A stretch of 64,000 nt of DNA from Bradyrhizobium sp. SZCCT0231 (lineage in GTDB: Bacteria; Pseudomonadota; Alphaproteobacteria; Rhizobiales; Xanthobacteraceae). The notes below the pieces were generated by a model, which was given only the letters and a program-made list of their open reading frames with translations, ran no database searches and had not been told where the DNA came from. The position numbers and the translations under genes were made by a program. The stretch spans positions 62,001 to 126,000 of the forward strand of contig NZ_JAFCKP010000013.1 in NCBI RefSeq assembly GCF_018130245.1, read 5' to 3'. Each line of letters opens with the position of its first letter. Positions within the stretch are counted from its first letter, which is position 1. Positions 51,792 through 59,184 of the stretch are shown here, piece by piece.

Positions 51792-52307
51792 ATGTCCAAT
51801 ACGGTTATCGTCAAGATCACCCTCGATGATCTGCGTGCAGCATTGCAGCAGGTCGGCTACCGCGTGGAGGAGCTCACCGATCCCGTCGCCAATCTGACGT
51901 ATCTCCGCTCGGCAACGGGCGGTCTGACCTTCGACATTCGCCCGGGGAACCGGCTCGCGGACGCGGAGAGTTTCGTTGATGCGGCGTTTACTGCCGTGCT
52001 TCAAGTCCAAGGCGAGCTTCCGCTCGACCTGATCAATCGCTGGAACGCGACGCGCCGGTTTGCGCGCCTTCAACTCAGCCAGCAGTTCCTCGTGCTTTCC
52101 CTTGATGTCTCGGTTGCCGGCGGCGTGACCGCAGACCATTTACGCGCGCAAATCGACATCTGGGACCGCCTGGTGCAGGAGCTGATCGTGTACCTGCGCG
52201 ATGAGCTTCGCGAGCTATCGGCCCGGAAGGGAGCAACCGTACCGGTCGAGCGGTCGGCGGGATACGAGCACGCCGGTGCCGACGGCCCGGCAGCCGCTGT
52301 TCAGTAG
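51792..52307 (+). CDS. YbjN-domain protein
   Basis: 171 residues without a signal peptide. ITLDDLRAALQQVGYRVEEL, LPLDLINRWNATRRFARLQL and VAGGVTADHLRAQIDIWDRL match the YbjN fold (SpecH/type III chaperone-like), a regulator or chaperone-like domain whose exact role is unclear in most bacteria. It lies 18 bases after the PPIase stop in the same operon. It may act as a cytoplasmic chaperone or regulator of the secretion locus (inference). Confidence 0.7.
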   Translation: MSNTVIVKITLDDLRAALQQVGYRVEELTDPVANLTYLRSATGGLTFDIRPGNRLADAESFVDAAFTAVLQVQGELPLDLINRWNATRRFARLQLSQQFLVLSLDVSVAGGVTADHLRAQIDIWDRLVQELIVYLRDELRELSARKGATVPVERSAGYEHAGADGPAAAVQ

Positions 52308-52316
52308 CGCGCTGCG

Positions 52317-52859
52317 ATGTCCCCGAGGCGTTCGGAACGAGTTCGCGGGCCAGTCCAGCGAGACATGCTGACGATGGCTGGTCGTGAATCCCGCGCAACG
52401 TGGTGGAGCAGAATCGCCGGCTCCCTGGCTACGGCCGGCAGTTTGCTTGCCGCCGGAGCTGGTGTCGACGCATCGCCCGTTGCCGCCGAGAGGAGCGACT
52501 ACCGTCCAGCCGATGCGGCTCCGCCGGCATGGCAGGCCTTCGCAAGGCAACTGAAGGAGAGGATCGAGCAACGACTGGCGGCCGATGACGAAAGGGCCCG
52601 ACATTTTCAGGACTACCTGGACAGCCGCGGCTCAGGCAGCGATGCGCCGCCTGTGACATTCCTGCTCCGGGCCTGGATATCGTCGGACGGTCAGCTGCAT
52701 CGCGTCGAGTTGGACGGCCTCAGTGATCCCAAGGCGTCCGTCGACCTTCGGGCCTTGTTGACTGGACAGAATTTCGGCGTGCCACCGCCCGAGATGCTGC
52801 AGCCGCTGCGCTTGCGGTTCTCGCTGCGGACGACGGATCGACGGCAGCAGGGGAAATAG
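52317..52859 (+). CDS. Exported TonB-C-like domain protein
   Basis: 180 residues, with inner starts at Met17 and Met20 that give a normal signal peptide (SRIAGSLATAGSLLAAGAGV, ending about residue 55). The C-terminal half (about 70-178: FARQLKERIEQRLAADDERA, then LLRAWISSDGQLHRVELDGL) aligns with the TonB C-terminal fold of STN1, STN2 and TonB2, with the same segments in the same order. No membrane span or proline linker is left, so it is a free periplasmic TonB-C-like protein. Family assignment is by my reading; the function is unknown. Confidence 0.62.
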   Translation: MSPRRSERVRGPVQRDMLTMAGRESRATWWSRIAGSLATAGSLLAAGAGVDASPVAAERSDYRPADAAPPAWQAFARQLKERIEQRLAADDERARHFQDYLDSRGSGSDAPPVTFLLRAWISSDGQLHRVELDGLSDPKASVDLRALLTGQNFGVPPPEMLQPLRLRFSLRTTDRRQQGK

Positions 52860-52862
52860 AAG

Positions 52863-53609
52863 ATGTCGGCGTGCAACGGGAGCGTTCGTTCGGCGCGGTC
52901 GACGATATCGCTCGGCTCGACCGCTCCGGTCGCGGGATTGCTTCTGCTTGCCTTGCTGGTGCCGGCCAGCGCTCGCGCCGAGGCGAGTTCGGCGTCGAAG
53001 ACGACCGATGCTCGTCATGCTGCGGCTGAAGCGAAAAGCGAGGTGCCGCCGCGTGCACCCGATGCGGGATCGCGTTATCGTGCTCTGATTGAAAAGGAAG
53101 CCGCGCACGCCGGTCTCGCGCCCGAAATCGCCGAGGCGGTGATGGCTGTGGAGAGCGGATATAATCCCGAGGCCATCGGCGGGGTTGGCGAGATCGGCTT
53201 GATGCAAATCCTGCCCTCGACGGCGCGTATGCTGGGCTTCTCCGGCACACTGGCAGATCTGGCCGTGCCCGAGACCAACATCCACTACGGCGTCATCTAT
53301 CTCGCGAAGGCCTGGCGCCTCGCCGGCGGCGACCTCTGTACCGCCGCGATGAAATACCGCGCCGGTCACGGCGAAACGCGCTTCTCGTTCCTTTCGGTGA
53401 ACTACTGCCTTGCAGTGCGTGCCAAGCTCGCCGCCCGCGGTTTTCGCGTGACCGGTAGCGTTCCCGTGCCGACGTTTGGCGAACCGGCTCCATCGGGTCG
53501 CGGCTGTGGCCGGAAATGCCTCGGCATATCGCGAACAGGCACAGTGAATATCGCTGCGCTCAACACCCAGCTGAGTGCACTGGTCGCCCAGGCGCGGGCA
53601 GGGCGATAG
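52863..53609 (+). CDS. Lytic transglycosylase (SLT domain)
   Basis: 248 residues with a signal peptide (to about 40). The SLT domain spans about 75-190: catalytic Glu97 in MAVESGYNPEAIGGVGEIGL, then MQILPSTARMLGFSG, and the A-x-x-Y region AAMKYRAGHGETRFSF. It cuts glycan strands of peptidoglycan, making room for envelope-spanning complexes. It follows the TonB-C-like gene by three bases. A transglycosylase in a secretion locus is a familiar arrangement; here it may open the wall for TpsA export or for TonB-complex assembly. Confidence 0.9.
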   Translation: MSACNGSVRSARSTISLGSTAPVAGLLLLALLVPASARAEASSASKTTDARHAAAEAKSEVPPRAPDAGSRYRALIEKEAAHAGLAPEIAEAVMAVESGYNPEAIGGVGEIGLMQILPSTARMLGFSGTLADLAVPETNIHYGVIYLAKAWRLAGGDLCTAAMKYRAGHGETRFSFLSVNYCLAVRAKLAARGFRVTGSVPVPTFGEPAPSGRGCGRKCLGISRTGTVNIAALNTQLSALVAQARAGR

Positions 53610-53671
53610 CGCCGTGCGTACGAGGCGGGTTGTCCGGGGTGGGCGTACTTGTGGGAAGAGAGGAGATCACG

Positions 53672-54097
53672 ATGCGGCTGATGGCGTCTTCGTTCGTTCT
53701 GACGGCCTGTCTCGTCTCACAAGCCGTGGCCGAAGAGCAGGTCAACGTTCTTCCGCAGATCGTGGTCGGAAGCAGCGCACCCAGGAGCGCTGCTGATGGC
53801 CGAATGCCGCCTTCATCGAACGGCAGTCGCGCCCCGACTTCGCTTGACAGATGCGTGGAGGTGGAAATCGGATCCAGCCGATCGATGGACTGCCTCAACC
53901 AGAAACTCAGAAGGGAGGTCGATCGGGTCAATCCGAGCATCAACCTGCCGCCCATCGATGCCAGATCTCCGGATAACAAAGTTGGGGTCGTCAACATCCC
54001 CGGCGTTCAGCAGCAGTATGGCGGAAACTTTGGTATTTCCGTCGCTCCTTACCGTCCCGCGCCTCCAGTGTTCTCCGCGCCGATCGGGCGTCGATGA
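53672..54097 (+). CDS. Small exported protein, unknown function
   Basis: 141 residues with a good RBS (AGAGGAGA) and a signal peptide (LMASSFVLTACLVSQAVA, ends about 20). The mature part is disordered, rich in Ser/Pro, with two cysteines (DRCVEVEIG, DCLNQKLRREVDR) and a GVVNIPGVQQQYGGNFGISV segment near the end. I do not recognise a family. It is the last plus-strand gene of the locus, 62 bases after the transglycosylase and convergent with the Bug-type gene. The 127-base gap between them shows nothing else. Confidence 0.6.
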   Translation: MRLMASSFVLTACLVSQAVAEEQVNVLPQIVVGSSAPRSAADGRMPPSSNGSRAPTSLDRCVEVEIGSSRSMDCLNQKLRREVDRVNPSINLPPIDARSPDNKVGVVNIPGVQQQYGGNFGISVAPYRPAPPVFSAPIGRR

Positions 54098-54224
54098 GCG
54101 GGCGCAACGGCGTTGTGATGTCTGGACAGATCACCGCGTGGCCCGGCTCGATACCGGCTTGAATGGCAGTTTCTATCCGAGATGAGAGGTGCTTCGTGGC
54201 GCCCGTCGTGCCCTTGCGCCGGCT

Positions 54225-55199
54225 CTACTGCGGCTCGATTCCAGCCGCCTTGATGATCTTTCCCCATTTGCCGATCTCGGCTTTCAGGAAGGCTTCGAGG
54301 GCTTCCGGGGTCGCGCGCTCAGGCTCCACCGGAGCCATGCTGAGCTCGGCAAAACGGCTGATCAGCACCGGGTCCTTCAACGCCGTCTGCAGCGCGCTCA
54401 CGAGCTGCTCGATGACGGGTTTGGGCGTCCCGCGCGGCGCGTAGAGACCGTACCACGTCGTCACATCGAAGGCGGGAACGCCGGCTTCGGCCGAGGTCGG
54501 CACCTCAGGCAGCGTCGCCACGCGCTTCTTGCTGGTGATCGCGTAGCCTTTGATCGTGCTCGACTGGATATAGGGCGTCGGTCCGGTCGCGGGATCGCAA
54601 TAGACGTCGATGTGGCCGGCGATGACGTCGTTCAGTGCCGGCCCGCCGCCCTTGTAATAGATGGGAGTGAGCTTGGTATCTGTCGCGCTCATGAACATCA
54701 AGCCGCAGAGCTGCGAGGCTGAGCCGAGACCGACATTGCCGAAGGTAATCTTGTCGCCGGCGTTGCGGATCTGCGTGATGAGCTCTTTGAGATCCTTGGC
54801 TGGAAAGTTCGGCCGCGCCACGAGGATCATCGGGACGTCGGTGACGAGCCCGATCATGGCGAAGTCCCCGACCGGATCGAACGGCAGCTTGGCATAAAGG
54901 GCAGGGGCGGTGGCCTGGCCGACATGCATCAGGAGCAGCGTGTAGCCGTCGGGGGCCGCCTTGGCGACACGGTTGGTGCCGAGCGTGCCGCCGGCGCCGA
55001 CGACATTTTCAATCACGATCGACTGTTTCAGCGTCGCGCTCATGGCGCTGCCGAGGATGCGTGCGATCACGTCGCCGGGACCACCGGCGGAGAAGGGTAC
55101 GATCATCGTGACCGGGCGGGCGGGGTACTCGTCCGCGATGGCCGCGCCGCAGGGATAGAGCAGGACAAGCAGGATCAGCGATCGTACGAGATACCTCAT
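54225..55199 (-). CDS. Tripartite tricarboxylate transporter (Bug-type) solute-binding protein
   Basis: 324 residues. A signal peptide (to about 23: LILLVLLYPCGAAIADEYP) precedes a Bug/TctC fold: YPARPVTMIVPFSAGGPGDV, VIENVVGAGGTLGTNRVAKA, GYTLLLMHVG and ITSKKRVATLPEVPTSAEAG. It is a periplasmic receptor for carboxylates or aromatic acids. TctA/TctB membrane partners are absent from the window, so it is an orphan receptor or works with a distant transporter or sensor. It is the last gene of the minus-strand catabolic cluster, downstream of the GntR gene. Confidence 0.9.
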   Translation of the reverse strand: MRYLVRSLILLVLLYPCGAAIADEYPARPVTMIVPFSAGGPGDVIARILGSAMSATLKQSIVIENVVGAGGTLGTNRVAKAAPDGYTLLLMHVGQATAPALYAKLPFDPVGDFAMIGLVTDVPMILVARPNFPAKDLKELITQIRNAGDKITFGNVGLGSASQLCGLMFMSATDTKLTPIYYKGGGPALNDVIAGHIDVYCDPATGPTPYIQSSTIKGYAITSKKRVATLPEVPTSAEAGVPAFDVTTWYGLYAPRGTPKPVIEQLVSALQTALKDPVLISRFAELSMAPVEPERATPEALEAFLKAEIGKWGKIIKAAGIEPQ

Positions 55200-55223
55200 C
55201 GAACACTCCCTGGCGGCAATGTT

Positions 55224-55967
55224 TTAGTCGTCGGAAGGCGCCGCCTCCTTGGCTGCCGACGATTTTTCGATCATGTCGAGCGCGGCCACCGCAGCCGCAT
55301 TGATGTGGTCGACGCAGCAGCGCTCGGCGAGATCAGGATCGCCGTTCTGGATCGCGCGCCAGATCGCGGTGACCTCGCGCAGACTCTTGTTGATCCGCTT
55401 CGGCTGCGACATCGAGGTGATCCGCAACAGCTGGATCCGGTCATGCAGCGGCTTGAGCATGCGCTCGATGAACGCATTGCGACAGCCACCGATCAGAGCG
55501 GCGTAAAAGTCGGTCTTGGCTTCCAGGCATCCGACGAGGTCCTGCTTGGCTGCGGCTGCCTTCAGCCGCGTCAGGGCTTCCCCGATCCGGCGAGCCACTT
55601 CGGGGTCGTGAAGCCTGGCGCATTCACGGCCGGCGAAGCCCTCGAGCACCGCGCGCGCCGCGTAGAGCTGCCGGGCCTCCTCGAGGCTGATCGTGGAGAC
55701 CACGGGGCCGCGGTGAGGGACTGTCTTGACCAGTCCGTCGGCCTCGAGGGCACGCAGCGCTTCGCGGATCGAGGGGCGGCTGACGCCCATCATCTCGCAG
55801 AGCTCGCGCTCGACCAGACGCTGGCCCGGCTTCAGCGTGCCGGACATGATCGCCTCGCGCAGCTTTTGCGCCACCATCGCTCGGACGGTCGGTACGTCAT
55901 CGATGCGGAGTGTCGACTGCAATTCGCGGCGTCTTTCCATGTCCGGGCCTTGGTTGGAATGATTCAA
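55224..55967 (-). CDS. GntR-family regulator (FCD domain)
   Basis: 247 residues. The winged helix-turn-helix (about 27-95: LREAIMSGTLKPGQRLVERE, then VSRPSIREALRALEADGLVK) precedes an FCD effector domain (about 105-230: EEARQLYAARAVLEGFAGRE, then FIERMLKPLHDRIQLLRI) that normally binds an organic acid with a metal. The start overlaps the stop of the SDR gene upstream (ATGA, 55964-55967). It likely controls the linked dehydrogenase and transporter genes. Confidence 0.92.
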   Translation of the reverse strand: MNHSNQGPDMERRRELQSTLRIDDVPTVRAMVAQKLREAIMSGTLKPGQRLVERELCEMMGVSRPSIREALRALEADGLVKTVPHRGPVVSTISLEEARQLYAARAVLEGFAGRECARLHDPEVARRIGEALTRLKAAAAKQDLVGCLEAKTDFYAALIGGCRNAFIERMLKPLHDRIQLLRITSMSQPKRINKSLREVTAIWRAIQNGDPDLAERCCVDHINAAAVAALDMIEKSSAAKEAAPSDD

Positions 55968-56704
55968 TACCGGTTTACAGGCAGAATCATCATTTCGGCA
56001 ATTTGAACGTGGGCGGGTTGGTCAAGGGCAAAGACGATCGAACGGGCGATATCGGCCGGCTCGAGCGCCATCCTGAACTGGTCGAAATAGTCCTTTTCCT
56101 TCTGCTTGTCGCCGCGGTAGCGGGTTAGGATGATGTTGGTCCTGGTCAGGCCGGGCTGGAGCTCGGTGACCCGGATCGCGGTGTCCGCCAGCTCGCCCCG
56201 GAGGGTCTCGGTGAACATGTGCACGCCCGCCTTGCTGGTACTGTAGGCGGCCATATCCGGGATTATACGGACGGCGTTGATGGAGCTGATGTTGACGATA
56301 TGACCGGCGTTGCGCCGGACCATGTCGGGGAGGAGTGCGCGGGTGACGCGCATCAGGCCGATCAGATTGGTCTGGATGATGTTGGACCAGTCGTCCGCGG
56401 AGCCGGCGTCGAAACGCGTCCGCCCGCCGATGTCGTGGCCGGCATTGTTGATGAGGACGTCGACTGGATTGAAATGCGCTGGGATAGCCTCCGGCAGGCG
56501 ATCGACGGCCTCTGCATCGCTGACGTCGAGCTGGATCGGAAACACCGCGCCGCCTGCCGTCGCCGCCAGCTCCTGAAGTGCCTTGGCGTCGCGATCGACC
56601 AGCACGACGCGGCGGCCGCTTTCCAGCAGCGCCTTGGTGATGGCGCGCCCCATGCCGCCGGCGGCGCCCGTCAGGACGACGGTCTGGCCCGATCCTTCAG
56701 TCAT
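55964..56704 (-). CDS. Short-chain dehydrogenase/reductase
   Basis: 246 residues, a classical SDR: cofactor motif TGAAGGMGRA (TGxxxGxG), NNAGH, catalytic Ser in NISSIN, and YSTSK (Tyr and Lys). It resembles clavaldehyde/serine dehydrogenase-like (YdfG-like) SDRs that oxidise a secondary alcohol of a small acid; substrate unknown. The stop overlaps the GntR start. It is the second of two SDR genes, 23 bases after the other. Confidence 0.9.
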   Translation of the reverse strand: MTEGSGQTVVLTGAAGGMGRAITKALLESGRRVVLVDRDAKALQELAATAGGAVFPIQLDVSDAEAVDRLPEAIPAHFNPVDVLINNAGHDIGGRTRFDAGSADDWSNIIQTNLIGLMRVTRALLPDMVRRNAGHIVNISSINAVRIIPDMAAYSTSKAGVHMFTETLRGELADTAIRVTELQPGLTRTNIILTRYRGDKQKEKDYFDQFRMALEPADIARSIVFALDQPAHVQIAEMMILPVNRY

Positions 56705-56727
56705 CGCAACACTCCCATTTCATGCTC

Positions 56728-57498
56728 TCATGCGATGGACCAGCCGCCGTCGATCGGCAGGCTGGCGCCGGTGATGTCATTTGCCGCGGGACCGCAGAGA
56801 AAGACGACCATGGCCGCGATGGCATCCATTTCGACGAAGCGCTGCGTCGGCTGGCGCGCGCCGAGATACTCGCGGGTCACGTCGTCGACTGGACGGCCGC
56901 TATTGGCCGCCATCGCGGCGATCTTGTTGAGAATGGCGGGCGTCGGCAGCGTGCCGGGGCAGAGCGTGTTGCAGGTGATGCCGCTGCGCGCCGTCTCGAT
57001 GGCGACGGCGCGGGTCATGCCTGGGATCGCCGTCTTGGTGGTGACGTAGTCGATGCGGTCCTCGACCGCTCGGCTCGAATAGATCGAGCCCATGTTGATG
57101 ATCCGGCCCCAGCCGCGTTGCTTCATCGCCGGCAGGGCAAGGCGGATCAGGTGGAACGGCGCCGAAAGGTTGACGGCCAGCGCCTGCTCCCATTTCTCGG
57201 GCGGGAATTGTTCGATCGCAGAGAAATGCCTGACGACGGCGTTGTTGACGAGGATATCGATGGCGCCGCAGCGGCCGAGCAGGTCCGCCATCATCGCCTC
57301 GATGGCCTCGCGCTGGGACAGATCGACGCCGGCCGCGATCGTCTCGACGCCGAAGCGGGCGCGGAGATCACCCGCGGCTTGTCTCGGTGCAACGAGATCG
57401 TGGAGGACGATGTTGGCGCCCGCGCCGGCCAGGCCTTCTGCCACGGTGAGACCAAGGCCTGCCGCCGCACCGGTCACGACCGCCCACTTGCCCTTCAT
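56728..57498 (-). CDS. Short-chain dehydrogenase/reductase (3-hydroxyacyl or hydroxybutyrate type)
   Basis: 256 residues, classical SDR: TGAAAGLGLT (TGxxxGxG), NNAVV where NNAG is usual, catalytic Ser in MGSIYSS, YVTTK (Tyr and Lys), and DGGWSIA at the C-terminus. It looks like 3-hydroxybutyrate dehydrogenase-like or 2-keto-sugar acid dehydrogenases. The cofactor preference (Asp in LHDLVAP after strand 2) suggests NAD+. It is in an operon with the other SDR and the CMD gene. Confidence 0.9.
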   Translation of the reverse strand: MKGKWAVVTGAAAGLGLTVAEGLAGAGANIVLHDLVAPRQAAGDLRARFGVETIAAGVDLSQREAIEAMMADLLGRCGAIDILVNNAVVRHFSAIEQFPPEKWEQALAVNLSAPFHLIRLALPAMKQRGWGRIINMGSIYSSRAVEDRIDYVTTKTAIPGMTRAVAIETARSGITCNTLCPGTLPTPAILNKIAAMAANSGRPVDDVTREYLGARQPTQRFVEMDAIAAMVVFLCGPAANDITGASLPIDGGWSIA

Positions 57499-57513
57499 TG
57501 CCGCAACGCTCCG

Positions 57514-57894
57514 TTATGCCTTGTCGAGCTCGGCGAAGACTTCCTTCGCGTTCCGGAACGCATCGACACCCGCCGGAACACCGCAATAGATCGCGACCTG
57601 CATGAAGACCTCGCGGATCTCCTCGCGGGTTGCGCCGTTGGCGAGCGCGCCGCGGACATGAGTCTTCAGCTCGTGAGGCCGATTGAGCGCGCAGAGCATT
57701 GCCAGGTTGAGGAAGCTGCGCGTTTTGCGCGTCAGGCCGTCACGGCTCCAGACGTAGCCCCAGCAATACTCGGTGGTGAGGTCCTGCATCGGGCGATTGA
57801 ACTCGTCCGCAGATGCGATCGCCTTGTCGACGAACGCGTTGCCGAGCACGGCTTTGCGGATTTCGAGACCGCGGTCATAGGTCGCCTTGTCCAT
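57514..57894 (-). CDS. Carboxymuconolactone decarboxylase family protein
   Basis: 126 residues from ATG 57894. It is a small all-helical CMD protein: EIRKAVLGNAFVDKAIASAD, TEYCWGYVWSRDGLTRKTRS, FLNLAMLCALNRPHELKTHV and GVPAGVDAFRNAKEV match PcaC-like 4-carboxymuconolactone decarboxylases. It may decarboxylate a muconolactone or act on a related small acid; AhpD-type CxxC catalysis is not evident (CGVPAG). With the two SDRs and the binding proteins it points to aromatic-acid or lactone breakdown. Confidence 0.85.
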   Translation of the reverse strand: MDKATYDRGLEIRKAVLGNAFVDKAIASADEFNRPMQDLTTEYCWGYVWSRDGLTRKTRSFLNLAMLCALNRPHELKTHVRGALANGATREEIREVFMQVAIYCGVPAGVDAFRNAKEVFAELDKA

Positions 57895-57923
57895 ATTGTT
57901 CTCCGTTTCTTGTTCGGGCGTCG

Positions 57924-59150
57924 TCAGGTCTTCGGCCAGAACGGCTTTGCCAGCGCGAGCTCGGGCGGGAACACCGTCAGCGGCACGCCGGATTGCCACT
58001 GCACGATGGTCATGCCGGCGCCGACGCGGCGGCCTTTCTCGTCGAACTTGATCTCGCCCAGCGGGTAATATTTCGAGGGGCCTGCATCCATGGTGCGCAG
58101 CACTTCGCCGACGGCGACGCGGTCGGCCTTGCCGGCCTTCTCCAGCGCGTCCTTGATGACCCACATGTCGCCATAGGTGGAGATCGCGTTCTGCGTCATC
58201 CACGGCTCCTTGTAGCGGGTCTTCAACTCGGCGATCAGGGCTTCGTGGCCCTTGGCGCCCCAGCTGGCGACGCACGTGAGCACGCCTTGAAGCAGTTCGG
58301 GGCTCACGGTCTGCAGCATGTCCGGCTCGGCGATGGCGATGCCGAACGAGATCGTCGGCACCTTGCCCTGGCCGAGGCCGAACTCGTTCATCTTCTCGAG
58401 CAGCAGCTTGGCGTCCGAGATCACAGTCGGCAGGAAGAAGAGCAGATCGGGTTTCGCCGAGCGGATCTTCTGCACCAGCGACGTCGCATCCGCGAGCGGC
58501 GGCGTGAACGTCTCGTCGACGATCAGCTGCAACTTGTTCTCTGCCAGCAACCCCTCGCGCATCGACTTTGCGGAAGCGATGGACGCCGCGGTGTTGTCGG
58601 TGAGGATCGCGACCGTCTTCGGCCGTCTGCCGGATGCCGTCTCCGCCAGCTTGATGATCTGCGGCAACGCCTGACGGGCCTGTGACCCTGCCGTGGCCGA
58701 GGTCTGGAACACGTATTTGAAGCCGCGATCGGTGATCAGGTCGGAGTAGGAGAGGGTGAGGACGGGCAGGTTGGCGCGCTCGGTGACCTCGGTCACTGCG
58801 AGCGTGAAGGAGGAGAGATAGGCGCCGCTTGCCGCGACCAGGTCGCTCTCCTGCGCTACCATGCGCTGGGCGGCGTTCTTGGCTTTTTCCGTGGTGTCGC
58901 CGGAATCGAGCACGACGAGCTTCAGCTTGGCGCCGCCGAGCGCCTTGATGCCGCCTTGCCCGTTGATGTGCTCGACCGCCATCTCGGCGCCCTGACGCAT
59001 CACCGTGCCCGGGCGGGCGTAGATGCCGGAGATCGGCACCAGCAGGCCGACCTTGACCTCCGAGGGTTGCTGGGCCCAGGCACGGGATGCGATCAGCGTG
59101 CCGGAGGCGCCGGCGAGCAGCGTTCGTCGGGTGATCGTGATCTTGCTCAT
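57924..59150 (-). CDS. Branched-chain-amino-acid-type ABC solute-binding protein (paralogue 1)
   Basis: 408 residues from ATG 59150. A signal peptide with a twin-Arg (TITRRTLLAGASGTLIASRA, cleaved about residue 24) is followed by a periplasmic-binding type-1 fold (VGLLVPISGIYARPG, FKYVFQTSATA, ISTYGDMWVIKDALEKAGK). It is close to the neighbouring gene at 59185-60438 along its full length (identical stretches such as GAEMAVEHIN region, KAKNAAQRMVAQE, AGPSKYYP), so the two are a tandem duplication. The ligand is probably an acid or amino acid. It is 34 bases after the paralogue. Confidence 0.9.
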   Translation of the reverse strand: MSKITITRRTLLAGASGTLIASRAWAQQPSEVKVGLLVPISGIYARPGTVMRQGAEMAVEHINGQGGIKALGGAKLKLVVLDSGDTTEKAKNAAQRMVAQESDLVAASGAYLSSFTLAVTEVTERANLPVLTLSYSDLITDRGFKYVFQTSATAGSQARQALPQIIKLAETASGRRPKTVAILTDNTAASIASAKSMREGLLAENKLQLIVDETFTPPLADATSLVQKIRSAKPDLLFFLPTVISDAKLLLEKMNEFGLGQGKVPTISFGIAIAEPDMLQTVSPELLQGVLTCVASWGAKGHEALIAELKTRYKEPWMTQNAISTYGDMWVIKDALEKAGKADRVAVGEVLRTMDAGPSKYYPLGEIKFDEKGRRVGAGMTIVQWQSGVPLTVFPPELALAKPFWPKT

Positions 59151-59184
59151 GACAATTCTCCTCCCTGAAAAATCGCGCGAGGCT

